The notes: a model not told the origin generated them from the letters alone. A DNA stretch of 64,000 nucleotides from Nostoc sp. UHCC 0702 (GCA_017164015.1 CP071065.1:3945918-4009917), one strand, 5' to 3'; counted from the first letter of the stretch, positions 1 through 9,072 are shown. Program-made: numbers and translations.

Positions 1-4
1 TTAG

Positions 5-2968
5 CTAACAGTCCATCCGCTTTTGTGTCCTTTCTAGATAGTCCGTCCACAGATAGCCAAAAGCACTTTCTAACTCCTGCACAAACTTAGGCGTGTCAAA
101 CAGAGGTGCAGTGTAGCGATTTGCCGCTAGTTGATCACGAATTGCAGTCAATTTCTCTTTTTGAGTTGCTAAATACACAGCACGCTCTTCATAAGCTTGG
201 TGACTGTGACAAATCATTTCTTCTAACCCAATTGCATTACATAAACTTGCACCCATGCGTTGGGCATAAGTCAGTCCTGGACGAGTCAGTACGGGAACTC
301 CACCCCACAAGGCACAAATGGCAGTCGAACCCGCATTATAAGTAAAGGTGTCTAAAAATAAGTCAGCAAGGCGATATCGCCCCAGATATTCGCTTAAAGG
401 TAATCGGGACGCAAAAATCAAACGCTCCGCTACTATACCGCGCTTTCTCGCTTCTTGGCGGAGGTTGTTCATAGTGGTAGAGATGCCCTCAGATAACCAC
501 AATACGGAATGAGGCACTCGCTGCAAAATTCGCATCCAGATATCAAAAACAACAGGATCAATTTTGTAATGAGCGTTAAAACAGCAAAATACTACGCCAT
601 CTTCTGGTAAACCAAATTCCCTTCGCGTCATTTGTTTGTCAGATATCTCCATTGGCGAGGCGACAAAGGCGTGGGTCAGGTAAACAATTTGTTCGGTATA
701 ATAGTGAGCCAGTTCTTCCGGTATAGCTACGGAATCAGCTAACAAATAAGGAATGAAATTGGCTCCCATCGTATCGGAATAGCTTAAATATTGCGCTTGA
801 ATCGGTGCTGGTTGCAGGGCAAATATTTCTGGACGGGATTGGTTGGTGTAGCCTGCCAAGTCAATTAAAATATGGATGCCGTCAGCATAAATACGGTTTG
901 CCGCAGCGACAGTTCCCATTTCGGAAATATTTACAAAAACGTCGCACTGTGATTTGATGCTACGCTGAATTTCATCGTCTACATTCACTATGGAATAAGC
1001 GTAGATTTCAAAGGAGTCGCGCGAGTGATACTGGAACATTTGCTGCATCAACATCCCGACTGGATGCTCTCTCAAATCTGACGAGACGTACCCAATTCGC
1101 AGTTTTTGATGATTTAGCTTCTGTTTGATTCGAGTCAGTGAGTCCGATTCCCCCTGACCTAGAAGGTATTGAGGTTGGGGGATTAAGTTATGGTCATGTG
1201 TAAAGTTGCAGCTAGCTTTGATTTGAGCTATCGACTGGCTAATGATTTGTGCCATGCGTTGCGCTACATCCGTATGCATGGCGCATGGTACAGGAAAAGC
1301 ACTCAGGATAAAGGGAGCTAGGGGGATTCCTGGGTTTGTTTTCAGGTAGGTTGACAGTCGGTTGATAAATTCCTGAATTCGTACATCATAGTTATCCCAA
1401 TCGCATAGTTGCAGGCGAAGGTAGTTTAGGCGGTAAAAAATTTCTTCTACTTGCGGTGCAAGAGCTTGGGCTTGCTGATAACTCTCTAGGGCTGCTTCGA
1501 CTCTACCTTGATAATCCAGCACCATTGCCAAGTTATAGTGAGCGATCGCATAATCTGGTTTGAGTTCCAAAGTCCGCCGCAAAGAAGCTTCGGCTCGGTT
1601 AAGCTTTCCCTGCATCAGCAAGGCAGATCCTAAGTTGCTATGGGCGGTGGCTGAGTTGGGAGCGAGTTCTACGGCTTTTTGGTAACAGAGTAAAGCTTTT
1701 TCACTTTCCCCTAATGCTTGCAAAATATTCCCCAAATTGTTATGAGCTGCGACATAATCCGGTTTGAGATGCAGGGCTTGCCGAAAGCAGTCGGCGGCTT
1801 TTTCTAAAGCGTTTTGTTGTTTAAATTGAATACCCTGGTTGAGATAGTCTTTGGCACTGTTGGCTAAAGCTTGATCTGACCTCTCCCCTTTGCGAATCAG
1901 TGGCTGTGGGTTTAGGTCTTTTTCTTCAAAGGTAATGAAATGCTGAATTTCATCACTTTTGAAACCCAAAGCAGATGGTTTGAGTACTCCTGGCAATACA
2001 ACTACATCAAAAAGTTCTTTAATTGCACCCGGAAAATCTAACCAATGGGCAATATTTCCCGTTTTTAAATCCACCACCATTAACCCGCATCTCGGCACGG
2101 TATCTTTGGCTGCTAACATCTTGTCGAGGGCTAAACCTTGAAAATATTCATGCCTGGGTTTTGACATCCCAACGAGTGCATAGTTACCCCAAAATGCCAA
2201 TCCCCTCAAAAAACCAGGACAAAAGGCTATGGGTACAAATTTTTCGGAGTCTATGTAACCCAATTCCCCAGTTCCGGCGTTCAACACCCACAATTTCCCT
2301 TGATAAACTCGCGGTGAGTGGGGCATCGATAAGCCAGCAGCGATAATTTCATTCGAGCGCACATCGATAACTACACCGCCATCTACTCTTCTATCTCGCC
2401 AACCCTGCACTACATCAGAGCGACTGACGGCAGTAACGTAAGCGGGTTTGCCATCCACCATTGCTAGCCCGTTCAGATGACACCTGTCTTCTGGTCTCAA
2501 CTTGGAAATGAAAGGCGGTTTCCAAATGGCGGTAAAACTGTGGCGAGCGCTTAAGGTTGCTAAACAACTATAGCTAGTATTGATAAATATGATTTTTTCT
2601 GATTCATCTACAACTATGTCGTGGACGTTTAAATCCCCGGTCGTGTAACCTACACGAGGTACATAAAGTTTGTCATAAGTGTTGTAATTTTCGCCCTCCG
2701 CAAGGACGTTATCGAGCCGCCAGATTTGATAGCGGGTACTCATGTAGAGGCAATTATCCGCAGCAAAAAGCCCCATCGGTTTGTCAAATACGCGCTCTGA
2801 CGCAGCCAACCGCCCATCCGGTTTGCCTCCGATAAGGAATAGCCGATTAGTTTGATAGGTGGTGAATCCTAGACTAATTTGTTCAAATAGCAGCCAATGA
2901 CAAAGGAATGGAGAACCCAGCATTTCCACATTGCCAGAGGGGGGTGATGTAGGTAGTTGTTGATTCAC
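5..2968 (-). CDS. TIGR03032-like / TPR / O-GlcNAc transferase-like fusion protein
   Basis: 987 aa with three parts. Residues about 15-340 look like the cyanobacterial TIGR03032 beta-propeller-type domain (many G-L-hydrophobic blades, repeated W/Y). Residues about 365-505 are at least four TPR units with the typical spacing (for example AHNNLGNILQALGESEKALL). Residues about 615-980 match the SPINDLY/OGT catalytic family (Glyco_transf_41), with RIGYVSSDLREHPVG, FCCFNAHYKIDPVVFDIW and ADLFLDTFTYNAGST blocks. The family moves a sugar onto protein or a secondary substrate; the TPRs would bind the acceptor. No signal peptide is seen, so it is probably cytoplasmic. The substrate cannot be told from sequence. 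The N-terminal fusion suggests a specialised glycosyltransferase rather than a general OGT. It stands alone, with no operon partner in view. Confidence 0.8.
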   Translation of the reverse strand: MNQQLPTSPPSGNVEMLGSPFLCHWLLFEQISLGFTTYQTNRLFLIGGKPDGRLAASERVFDKPMGLFAADNCLYMSTRYQIWRLDNVLAEGENYNTYDKLYVPRVGYTTGDLNVHDIVVDESEKIIFINTSYSCLATLSARHSFTAIWKPPFISKLRPEDRCHLNGLAMVDGKPAYVTAVSRSDVVQGWRDRRVDGGVVIDVRSNEIIAAGLSMPHSPRVYQGKLWVLNAGTGELGYIDSEKFVPIAFCPGFLRGLAFWGNYALVGMSKPRHEYFQGLALDKMLAAKDTVPRCGLMVVDLKTGNIAHWLDFPGAIKELFDVVVLPGVLKPSALGFKSDEIQHFITFEEKDLNPQPLIRKGERSDQALANSAKDYLNQGIQFKQQNALEKAADCFRQALHLKPDYVAAHNNLGNILQALGESEKALLCYQKAVELAPNSATAHSNLGSALLMQGKLNRAEASLRRTLELKPDYAIAHYNLAMVLDYQGRVEAALESYQQAQALAPQVEEIFYRLNYLRLQLCDWDNYDVRIQEFINRLSTYLKTNPGIPLAPFILSAFPVPCAMHTDVAQRMAQIISQSIAQIKASCNFTHDHNLIPQPQYLLGQGESDSLTRIKQKLNHQKLRIGYVSSDLREHPVGMLMQQMFQYHSRDSFEIYAYSIVNVDDEIQRSIKSQCDVFVNISEMGTVAAANRIYADGIHILIDLAGYTNQSRPEIFALQPAPIQAQYLSYSDTMGANFIPYLLADSVAIPEELAHYYTEQIVYLTHAFVASPMEISDKQMTRREFGLPEDGVVFCCFNAHYKIDPVVFDIWMRILQRVPHSVLWLSEGISTTMNNLRQEARKRGIVAERLIFASRLPLSEYLGRYRLADLFLDTFTYNAGSTAICALWGGVPVLTRPGLTYAQRMGASLCNAIGLEEMICHSHQAYEERAVYLATQKEKLTAIRDQLAANRYTAPLFDTPKFVQELESAFGYLWTDYLERTQKRMDC

Positions 2969-3199
2969 TTACTCATCTACTTGCCAATGCAATAGGACGC
3001 TTGTATTTCGATCTAGTTTGCCAAAATTTTAATACTCGTTGCTATATACAATACAACTAATTGATTGATAATACAAGGTTAAATTATACCAGAGTAAACG
3101 CAATAAAAATCACATGATAATATGCTAGGAAAATCCAGTCGTGTAGGTATTTCCAATGGTTCTATGATTTGGGACATCATCTGAAATTACAGGCAAAAA

Positions 3200-3480
3200 T
3201 AGACAAGACTCACAACTTGCATCTGCAACAGATTTTGAACAAGTCCATCAGCAATTGGCAGATAATTTTAAGGATTTACAAGACCCAAGAGGGAAACAGG
3301 GTGTGCTTCATCCATTTATCAGCATCGTGATGATAGCATTGCTGGCAACCATTGGTGGAGCAACAGGGTGAGAAGATATAGAGACATATGGTGTAAGTCA
3401 CCAGAGTTGGCTGTCAAGTTTTTTGCAATTACCTTTTGGAATACTTAGGGCTATGGATGAAGAGTATATGCTTAAAGTTT
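3200..3480 (+). pseudogene. ISAs1-type transposase N-terminal remnant
   Basis: A short stretch still reads as the N-terminal DDE_Tnp_1-associated region of ISAs1-family transposases: FKDLQDPRGKQGVLHPFISI, then ALLATIGGATG, an in-frame TGA, then EDIETYGVSHQSWLSSFLQL. The match to the family pattern (DPR...HPLLDI...G..GWEDIE.YG) is good. There is no start, an internal stop, and nothing of the catalytic part follows, because the CadD-like gene begins about 100 bp later. This is a dead relic. Confidence 0.7.
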
Positions 3481-3593
3481 TACAAGCTTTGATTACTCTA
3501 CACTCTAACTCATCTCAAGTAGAAATTTTCTTGCCTTTACCCTGCTAGCATCTACGTGTCTATGTGTTATTTGGGATTAGTCTACTTAAAAAT

Positions 3594-4295
3594 ATGAATG
3601 AGTTAATCAGTGCCATTAGCACAGGTGCCGTTGCGTTTAGTGCCACTAACATTGATGATATTATCATTCTCTTGCTATTTTTTTCTCAGATCAATGCTAC
3701 CTTTCGCCCGCGAAATATTGTTTTTGGTCAGTATTTAGGTTTTACAATACTAATAATCCTGAGCTTGCCTGGTTTTTTTGGAGGATTAATCATACCGCAA
3801 CACTGGATTGGATTACTGGGATTGCTACCGATCGCGATCGGTATTAGCAGCCTAGTAAATCGTTCAGAAGGTTCCTTAGAAGAAATCATAGCAGAAACAA
3901 CACAATCTGAAGCTTCAACAATTACGAGCTTTTTCTCTCCTCAAACTTACAGTGTCGCAGCCGTCACCATCGCCAATGGCAGCGACAATATTAGCGTGTA
4001 CATGCCATTATTTGCTAGTAGCAATTTAAATACTTTTTTAGTGATTATCAGCTTATTCTTCCTCCTCTTAGGAGTTTGGTGCTATGCAGCATACAAGTTA
4101 ACCCACCAAAAAACCATAGCTGATGTCTTGACTCGCTATGGCAATAACCTTGTGCCTTTTGTTTTGATGGGATTAGGTGCTTTTATTGTATTAAAAACAG
4201 AAGCTTTGAGTTTGATCAAGCTGGGTGCTAGTTGTTTATGTTTGATGATTTTGGTGAAAGAGGAAGGGGAAGGGGAAGGAGAAGGAGAAGGATGA
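3594..4295 (+). CDS. CadD-like cadmium resistance transporter family protein
   Basis: About 233 aa from the ATG at 3594; an upstream in-frame start at 3564 is possible. It has five or six hydrophobic helices and the family hallmarks: N-terminal FSATNIDDIIILLLFFSQ, central SPQTYSVAAVTIANGSDNIS, and C-terminal FVLMGLGAFIVLK. This is the CadD-type cadmium resistance transporter family (LysE superfamily), which exports divalent cations or other small solutes across the inner membrane. The paired acidic and Asn residues (NIDD, NGSDN) are typical. The last residues are a GEGEGEG tail encoded by a purine-rich simple repeat (4260-4292), probably a slippage-prone extension rather than a domain. Substrate not determined. 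Confidence 0.75.
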   Translation: MNELISAISTGAVAFSATNIDDIIILLLFFSQINATFRPRNIVFGQYLGFTILIILSLPGFFGGLIIPQHWIGLLGLLPIAIGISSLVNRSEGSLEEIIAETTQSEASTITSFFSPQTYSVAAVTIANGSDNISVYMPLFASSNLNTFLVIISLFFLLLGVWCYAAYKLTHQKTIADVLTRYGNNLVPFVLMGLGAFIVLKTEALSLIKLGASCLCLMILVKEEGEGEGEGEG

Positions 4296-4296
4296 C

Positions 4297-4371
4297 TTAA
4301 GGGAACTCCAAGAAATAAATTACCCCGCTTGAAGTTGCTGACTGTGAACAGTGGCATATTTTTTTACTTAC
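4297..4371 (+). repeat. Dispersed repeat, copy 1 (GGGAACTxCAAGAAATAAAT family)
   Basis: The block starts GGGAACTCCAAGAAATAAAT, continues with CCCGCTTGAAGTTG and ACTGTGAACAG, and recurs at 12636-12787 and, inverted, at 18637-18773. It is noncoding and lies just after the CadD-like gene. It is probably a small non-autonomous repeat (MITE-like) of this genome. Confidence 0.65.
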
Positions 4372-4405
4372 CGCACCAAATTAAAGTTTTTGGTGCGGGA
4401 AAATA

Positions 4406-5062
4406 TTACGCTGCACAACAAAGAGGGGTAGGTTTTAAACCCACCCCTCTTGCTTGTGATATATTCCGCCCAACAGCTGCTGCTATAGGCTTTAAACTAT
4501 CAACCAAATTCACCATATCTTCCAAAGAAAGCGCTTGACGTGCATCAGAAACAGATTTTTCTGGTTCTGGGTGACACTCAATAATTAACCCATCTGCACC
4601 ACAAGCAACCGCAGCTTTCGCTAAAGGTGCTACCAGTTCCCGTTTCCCTACAGCATGGGAAGGATCTACAATCACAGGCAAGTGAGTTATTTGCTTAAGA
4701 GCTGCTACTGCCCCTAAATCTAGGACATTGCGAGTGTAATTATCGAAGCTGCGGATACCTCGTTCGCACAACACCACATCAGGATTGCCATGACTTAAGA
4801 TATATTCAGCTGCCATGACAAATTCTTCAATCGTTGCTGCTAAACCACGCTTGAGTAGTATCGGCTTACCGGCTTGTCCTAAAGCTTTGAGCAAGTCAAA
4901 GTTTTGCATATTGCGGCTACCAATCTGAAGCATATCAGCTTGGGCGGCGACTATTTCAATTTGGGAAATGGACATCACTTCAGTAATGACTGGGATATTG
5001 TAGCGCGATCGCACCGTTGCTAAAACTTCCAATCCTTCCTCTCCCATTCCCTGGAAAGCGTA
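4406..5062 (-). pseudogene. aroF: DAHP synthase, C-terminal part of split gene
   Basis: Encodes the larger C-terminal part of 3-deoxy-7-phosphoheptulonate synthase, the first step of the shikimate pathway (phosphoenolpyruvate plus erythrose 4-phosphate). Conserved blocks are seen in order: MGEEGLEVLATVRSRY, QIGSRNMQNFDLLKALG, KPILLKRGLAATIEEF, LCERGIR, LPVIVDPSHAVGKRE and GLIIECHPEPEKSVSDA. The piece has no start of its own: reading upstream it runs into YAFQG and then foreign sequence. The missing N-terminus lies at 10899-11114 in the same orientation. Joining the two at the shared 16-bp core gives a continuous KPRTSPYAFQG-MGEEGLEV reading. The gene is therefore interrupted here, but would be restored exactly by excision of the element between. 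Confidence 0.88.
5047..5062. repeat. Attachment core, left copy (interruption element)
   Basis: TTCCCTGGAAAGCGTA occurs here and at 10883-10898. It encodes YAFQG of DAHP synthase on the minus strand, and the aroF reading frame is continuous across either copy. This is what a tyrosine-recombinase crossover core looks like after integration. Confidence 0.85.
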
Positions 5063-5089
5063 AAATAAAGGCAATATCAATACTTACAG

Positions 5090-5230
5090 CCTAGTATCTC
5101 TGATTTTCTACTACTTTTCTAGTATTTAACCCTTTTTAGTACTTTTGTACTGTTATTTTCGTTGATTTTCAGGTCTAGTACTTATCTAGTTTTCTAGTAA
5201 AAATCGATACTAGTAATAAATACTAGACCC
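5090..5230. promoter_or_regulatory. Candidate arm-type integrase binding region, left
   Basis: Within 140 bp the motif CTAGTA or its relatives (CTAGTAT, TAGTACTT, ACTAGTAATA) occurs about ten times, in both orientations, starting some 30 bp inside the left core. Similar motifs sit inside the right core (TCTAGTAATCCTCTAGTAAG at about 10802, and GATTACTAGAA). This is an inference from spacing and clustering; no protein data. Confidence 0.5.
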
Positions 5231-5331
5231 GCTCAACCAATGCTCATTTTACTGATGGCTTACCCTGCCGGAAACGAAAAACTAAAAAAGTTTAGTACCA
5301 GCAGGTGAAAATAGTCGTACTTTTGGAAAAA

Positions 5332-5757
5332 TCACTCTACAAGTGACTCACCTGTCACCCTCATCGCCTGTCTCAAGTCATTTACCAGTTGAGCCACATA
5401 CTTGTACCTTTCACTTGGTTGACCACTGGCTGATTTACTCTTTGATTCATCTACCTTGGACTGCCAGCTATCAAGGATGTGGTTGACCATCTCCAGTTCC
5501 CCTACTATCTCCTCAGCTTTATCACCAAGGGAGGGGGGTAAACGGTAAACCTTGGTTACTACTCCATCACCCCACTTACCGACTCTACCAGCACCGCTAC
5601 GCTTTCCGCCATGGGAATGCTTCACCTTGATTATCTCATGGTCTGGGTAATTCTCCCTTGCTTGTCTGGTGGCATCCTCTAGTGAGTCAGCGTGTAGTTG
5701 TAGTAGTGCCATATCCCCAGTGGTAGGGTTATTCAGTTCAACTAGGTATTTTGTCAC
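5332..5757 (-). CDS. Hypothetical protein, element cargo
   Basis: 141 aa, not assigned to a family with known function. The first 45 residues form a small alpha/beta unit (KYLVELNNPTTGDMALLQLH then EDATRQARENYPDHEIIKVK). A basic glycine-rich stretch follows, HGGKRSGAGRVGKWGDG, similar to a motif seen in many small phage and plasmid proteins (GGxRxGAGRP), and a helical C-terminus. The KRSGAGR motif followed by a VYRLPPSL strand is often found in DNA-binding accessory proteins, which is weak evidence for that role. It is the left-most gene of the element. Confidence 0.6.
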   Translation of the reverse strand: MTKYLVELNNPTTGDMALLQLHADSLEDATRQARENYPDHEIIKVKHSHGGKRSGAGRVGKWGDGVVTKVYRLPPSLGDKAEEIVGELEMVNHILDSWQSKVDESKSKSASGQPSERYKYVAQLVNDLRQAMRVTGESLVE

Positions 5758-5867
5758 TTTCCTTATCCTGTATACCTTTTATCACTTTAACTTGAAAATG
5801 TAACAGAATCAAGCCTTGATTTCGTAACAAGTAAGGTAGGTTGCTTTACCTGTTTAAGTTGTGAATT

Positions 5868-5907
5868 ACTCCAAGTAATACTCCAAGTAATTACTCCAAG
5901 TAATTAG
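5868..5907. repeat. CCAAGTAAT iterons (three copies)
   Basis: Three near-tandem copies of ACTCCAAGTAAT with short spacing. The same motif in reverse orientation occurs twice at about 9147-9176 (ATTACTTGGAGT). The two clusters bracket six of the element's genes and face each other. They could be iterons for a replication or partition protein, or accessory recombination sites. Confidence 0.6.
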
Positions 5908-5987
5908 CAAAGCATACAGGGTAAAGCATACAGCCATTAAAAAAGCACCCCCATAAGGGATGCCGTGAAGTAATTATGCTGAAAGTG

Positions 5988-6365
5988 CTATTGGCTCAAT
6001 AGTGCAAACGCCCTTTCCAGAAGCATCTTAGCCTGATGAAGTGCCAGCAATCTCTCTTGTTCATACCTATCCGGGTAAGCCATTCTCCTGCCTTCTAATG
6101 TGATTTTAATGAGCGCTGCTTGCTCATCAGTGGGAGATTCCATCATCTCTATCATTCTCCCTATTGCCTGGAAGTCAGCAAAATCAAGTGACCTTAACCC
6201 TCTTCCCTGCTTGAACTGTGAGATAGCAATAGCAGGGAATGCCATCAGGGATGTGATGTAACTAGTCTTGTATCCTCTGCCACCTGTAGGCTTGATGCCG
6301 TAGCGTTGGCACAATCGACTAAGTTCTGGAATGGTTTTAATTTCCAGTTCTGACCTTGTGAACAT
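5988..6365 (-). CDS. Hypothetical protein (SAP-like N-terminus)
   Basis: 125 aa, mostly helical. The N-terminus, ELEIKTIPELSRLCQRYGIKPTGGRGYKTSYITSL, has the helix-turn-helix-like pattern of SAP-type DNA-binding motifs (xLxxLCxxxGIxxxGxKxxLIxxL), but this is only a pattern resemblance. Residues 40-125 are an amphipathic helical region without known motifs. It is convergent with nothing and divergent from the small ribbon-helix-helix-like gene at 6491, leaving a 125-bp shared promoter region. Confidence 0.6.
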   Translation of the reverse strand: MFTRSELEIKTIPELSRLCQRYGIKPTGGRGYKTSYITSLMAFPAIAISQFKQGRGLRSLDFADFQAIGRMIEMMESPTDEQAALIKITLEGRRMAYPDRYEQERLLALHQAKMLLERAFALLSQ

Positions 6366-6490
6366 AAAATGAAAGTGTCCATTTTCAAAGTGGATGTTTG
6401 GTGGTTGTTTCTCTCGCCAAAGTTACGCAACCACCAATAAAACATTATTCAATAGGTGTCCCCATTATTCAAGCTATATTAAGTTATGTA

Positions 6491-6688
6491 ATGCCTAACC
6501 CTAAAGGTAATCCAGAGATTAAAAAACACGGGTTTAAGACTGATAGGGATGAACCACTAACAGAATCACTCACGATAAAGGTTACAAAGTCAATGCTAGA
6601 AAAATTAAAATCAATCGATGATTATCGAGATAAATGTAGACAGGCTATCACTCGAATGATTGATGAATTAGGCGATGAGGAGAAGTAG
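6491..6688 (+). CDS. Small ribbon-helix-helix-like protein
   Basis: 65 aa from the ATG at 6491; a longer reading from 6398 would add a poor N-terminus. MPNPKGNPEIKKHGFKT is followed by LTESLTIKVTKSMLEKLKSI, a beta strand followed by a helix, and then AITRMIDELGDEEK. The pattern matches CopG/Arc-like proteins and the cyanobacterial plasmid family that begins MPNPxGNPE. It is probably a DNA-binding regulator of the element. Confidence 0.6.
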   Translation: MPNPKGNPEIKKHGFKTDRDEPLTESLTIKVTKSMLEKLKSIDDYRDKCRQAITRMIDELGDEEK

Positions 6689-6809
6689 TCAACATCAAAT
6701 ATTAAGTTTTATCCAGAGAAATTAATAAATTGTATACCTGGGGTTACTTGTCACCCTATATCAGTAAACTTTTGCGCTCATTGATTACTTTTCATTGAGC
6801 GCTTTTATC

Positions 6810-7463
6810 ATGTCAGACAACATCTCATTATGGAACTATGTAGACGTAAGTTCACGCTTGCGTACCATCAAATACACAGACAATAAAATAGAGCCTAAAG
6901 ATTTTGAAGCGTTGTTTATTTATCAATTGCAAAACCGTTTATATCAAATAAAAATGGGTAAAAAATGGGATAAGCCACAAACAAAAACAGAAACAAGAAG
7001 TCCTAGATTGCCTGATGTTATCTGTGGAACACTTTTAGCAGCATTGAAACTAGAATACAAAATACTTGCAAATTCAAAATTACCAGTTGAAGGAATGCTG
7101 AGGTATCAAGATGTTGCTTATTTTTTCAAAAAACATCATAAAGTTTTAGTTCAATTTTTCCCTACATTACCTTACTACAGAATGCCATCTACAGAGTCTA
7201 TTGGTTCATATTGTCGTTCAGTAGACCCTCAAAGTTTTGGTGATAGTTTCATGCTATGGACAAAAGATGTAAGTAAATGCATTCCATTAATTAAACCATG
7301 CAGTAAAGAAGTTATTGACTTTGGGTTAAGCACTCCTAAAGAAGTTATTTGGATTGTATGCCAATGGAGAAAACAAAATCCTTTACTCACAGAAATAGTA
7401 AGGCAATATTTCTCAGTTTCACCAAAAGTTATAGATAAATCTCCAGTTTCAGACCTTTTTTAG
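6810..7463 (+). CDS. Hypothetical protein, element cargo
   Basis: About 217 aa from the ATG at 6810; an in-frame start at 6795 is also possible. No family recognised. The protein is moderately basic, with a helical core (FEALFIYQLQNRLYQIKMGK) and a middle region rich in aromatic residues (YFFKKHHKVLVQFFPTLPYY). Low-GC codon use is like that of the rest of the element. A clear intrinsic terminator follows within 30 bp, so the gene ends a transcription unit. Confidence 0.55.
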   Translation: MSDNISLWNYVDVSSRLRTIKYTDNKIEPKDFEALFIYQLQNRLYQIKMGKKWDKPQTKTETRSPRLPDVICGTLLAALKLEYKILANSKLPVEGMLRYQDVAYFFKKHHKVLVQFFPTLPYYRMPSTESIGSYCRSVDPQSFGDSFMLWTKDVSKCIPLIKPCSKEVIDFGLSTPKEVIWIVCQWRKQNPLLTEIVRQYFSVSPKVIDKSPVSDLF

Positions 7464-7490
7464 GGGTAATATTAGACAAATAAAATAATA

Positions 7491-7519
7491 GCCACCTTAT
7501 AAAAACAGGTGGCTTTTTT
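7491..7519 (+). terminator. Rho-independent terminator
   Basis: Perfect 7-bp stem GCCACCT/AGGTGGC with a 9-nt loop, followed by six T residues. It lies 28 bp after the stop of the hypothetical gene ending at 7463. Confidence 0.85.
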
Positions 7520-7553
7520 GTTATATCTACACTTGGATTAATCGCAGTATAAC

Positions 7554-7682
7554 TTATTTATTTGCAAGTATACTCTCCAACAATGCAAGTCTTTCATCAC
7601 TCCTTTTTTGTAACTCAGCTAATTGCTTTTTAATTTCTTTCAACTGTTCAAGCTTTTCAGGTGTCAATGTTTGAGCTTTCAT
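7554..7682 (-). CDS. Small coiled-coil protein (42 aa)
   Basis: ATG at 7682 and TAA at 7554. The product reads MKAQTLTPEKLEQLKEIKKQ followed by a continuing heptad pattern ending SILANK. It sits directly downstream of the kfrA-like gene, same strand, 35 bp apart, so the two are probably co-transcribed. KfrA-type proteins rely on long coiled coils, so a small coiled-coil partner is plausible. Confidence 0.5.
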   Translation of the reverse strand: MKAQTLTPEKLEQLKEIKKQLAELQKRSDERLALLESILANK

Positions 7683-7717
7683 GAGTCTTCCTCAATTAAT
7701 AATGGATTCTTAACAAA

Positions 7718-8197
7718 TCAAGTCATGTTGTCAATCACATCATTTAATCTTTGCAATTCATTAGCGTCTAACCTTTGTTGTTGTACAAGTCTTTCATAGC
7801 GTTCATTCTCCTCTTTCCTAATTTTTTCTAACTGTTCCAACCGAATAGAATCCTGTTTGGCTATTTCTAACTTATCTCGAAGTATTTCATTTTCTTTTTC
7901 TAATTCAGCTATCTTTTCATCATTATTTATTAGTTCATACTTACTAATAAAAGTATTCCAGTGCGCTTGATTCATCTCCTCATAGACAGGTTTTAGTTGC
8001 TCTGGTATGGGATAATCTTTCACTGAAATTTCAGCATCAGGTCGTTCTTTCCAAGTTTTGACATGCTTGCCAATAGTGGCATAAGAACCGCTTTGTCCAA
8101 GCTCGAATCTTACCTTTTCATTGGTAACTGGTTTTCCTTCAGCATACAGTTTTTCGCAAGCATTCCAAACCTGCTCTTGCGTAATTCCTGCTCTAGG
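7718..8197 (-). CDS. KfrA-like DNA-binding protein
   Basis: About 159 aa from the ATG at 8197; an upstream start at 8251 would run through the operator repeats and is unlikely. The N-terminus MPRAGITQEQVWNACEKLYA, then NEKVRFELGQSGSYATIGKH, is the KfrA_N plasmid DNA-binding domain. From about residue 90 to the end there is a long coiled coil (IAELEKENEILRDKLEIAKQ and on), as in KfrA. The family autoregulates and helps plasmid maintenance. A cluster of palindromic repeats lies immediately upstream, fitting autoregulation. It suggests that the element has or had a plasmid-like or replicating phase. Confidence 0.75.
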   Translation of the reverse strand, partial: PRAGITQEQVWNACEKLYAEGKPVTNEKVRFELGQSGSYATIGKHVKTWKERPDAEISVKDYPIPEQLKPVYEEMNQAHWNTFISKYELINNDEKIAELEKENEILRDKLEIAKQDSIRLEQLEKIRKEENERYERLVQQQRLDANELQRLNDVIDNMT

Positions 8198-8218
8198 CAT
8201 TTCCCTGGCTCTCCAAGT

Positions 8219-8351
8219 GTATCGTATCGTATTTAATACAATATGATACATTTGTTCTAGAGCGTCAAGTGTATTGTATTGTATTTTTTACGATATAATA
8301 CACTAAAATAATGTATTGTATCGTATTGTATTAAATACATTACGATACATT
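8219..8351. promoter_or_regulatory. Palindromic operator cluster upstream of kfrA-like gene
   Basis: Three AT-rich inverted repeats built from TGTATTGTATCGTA-type half sites: 8219-8250, 8269-8303 and 8309-8351 (for example GTATCGTATTGTATTAAATA facing CATTACGATACATT). Repeated half sites next to a kfrA-like start are the usual operator arrangement for this family. The rest of the 8352-8694 interval shows no gene. Confidence 0.7.
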
Positions 8352-8694
8352 TACCCCCTTGCTGGTGATAAAACTCCTAAATTGTGGGTGATAGTAGAAA
8401 ATGTTCTTCTAAAACCTTAAAGGGTCAGGAATACCTTTTGAGCTAAAAGGCACTTCAGACCTCTTATTTTTCGTGTTTTTTCTTCAGGGACGCTATATAG
8501 TGTCCTCTAGAATTCGTGAGTTTTTATAGCTATCCAGTTTTACGGATGCAAGGGAAGGGGGAACTTGAGGGCTACCCAGCCAAGTATTTATTTTTGTACA
8601 GATAAATTAAAAAATAGTGTATTTATTTGTACCGCTTGACAAGTAAATGTATATTCCTTTGCTTGTACTTTGTCAAATAGAAGTGAAATACATC

Positions 8695-9072
8695 ATGATT
8701 AAACAAGCAACGATTCAGGTACACGGAAAAGAAATGAATGTATTTATGGATAATGGCGGTAAATACTATTTAAATCAATCAGAAGTTGTTAAAGCAATTG
8801 AAATTCCTGAATCTGTGCTTCATGATTTTTTGGAATTTGAGCAGGAAGCTTTAGTTTTAAGAGTTGGAGAATATAAACTCATGAAAGAACAAAATGATAT
8901 TATACCTATTGAATATGTCAGCGCATTTTGGATAGAGCAAGGGGTTATGAAAGGGAAAAATACAATATTAGATACAGATAATAAATCAGTAGATAGAAAA
9001 GCTCAAAATCTAGCAATTGGGCTTATATGGGAACTTTTGTTGCATAAATGTAGTAATGCAAAATTTGTATAA
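8695..9072 (+). CDS. Hypothetical protein, Bro-N-like fragment family
   Basis: About 125 aa from the ATG at 8695; an in-frame start at 8647 is less likely. It has the pattern YYLNQSEVVKAIEIPESVLHDFLE, similar to antirepressor or BRO-type proteins that begin with a short beta-rich DNA-binding region, but I cannot place it firmly. A related but damaged copy lies just downstream at 9207-9449 (GEYFLSQSQVAEAVEVGDSS). Function unknown. Confidence 0.55.
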   Translation: MIKQATIQVHGKEMNVFMDNGGKYYLNQSEVVKAIEIPESVLHDFLEFEQEALVLRVGEYKLMKEQNDIIPIEYVSAFWIEQGVMKGKNTILDTDNKSVDRKAQNLAIGLIWELLLHKCSNAKFV

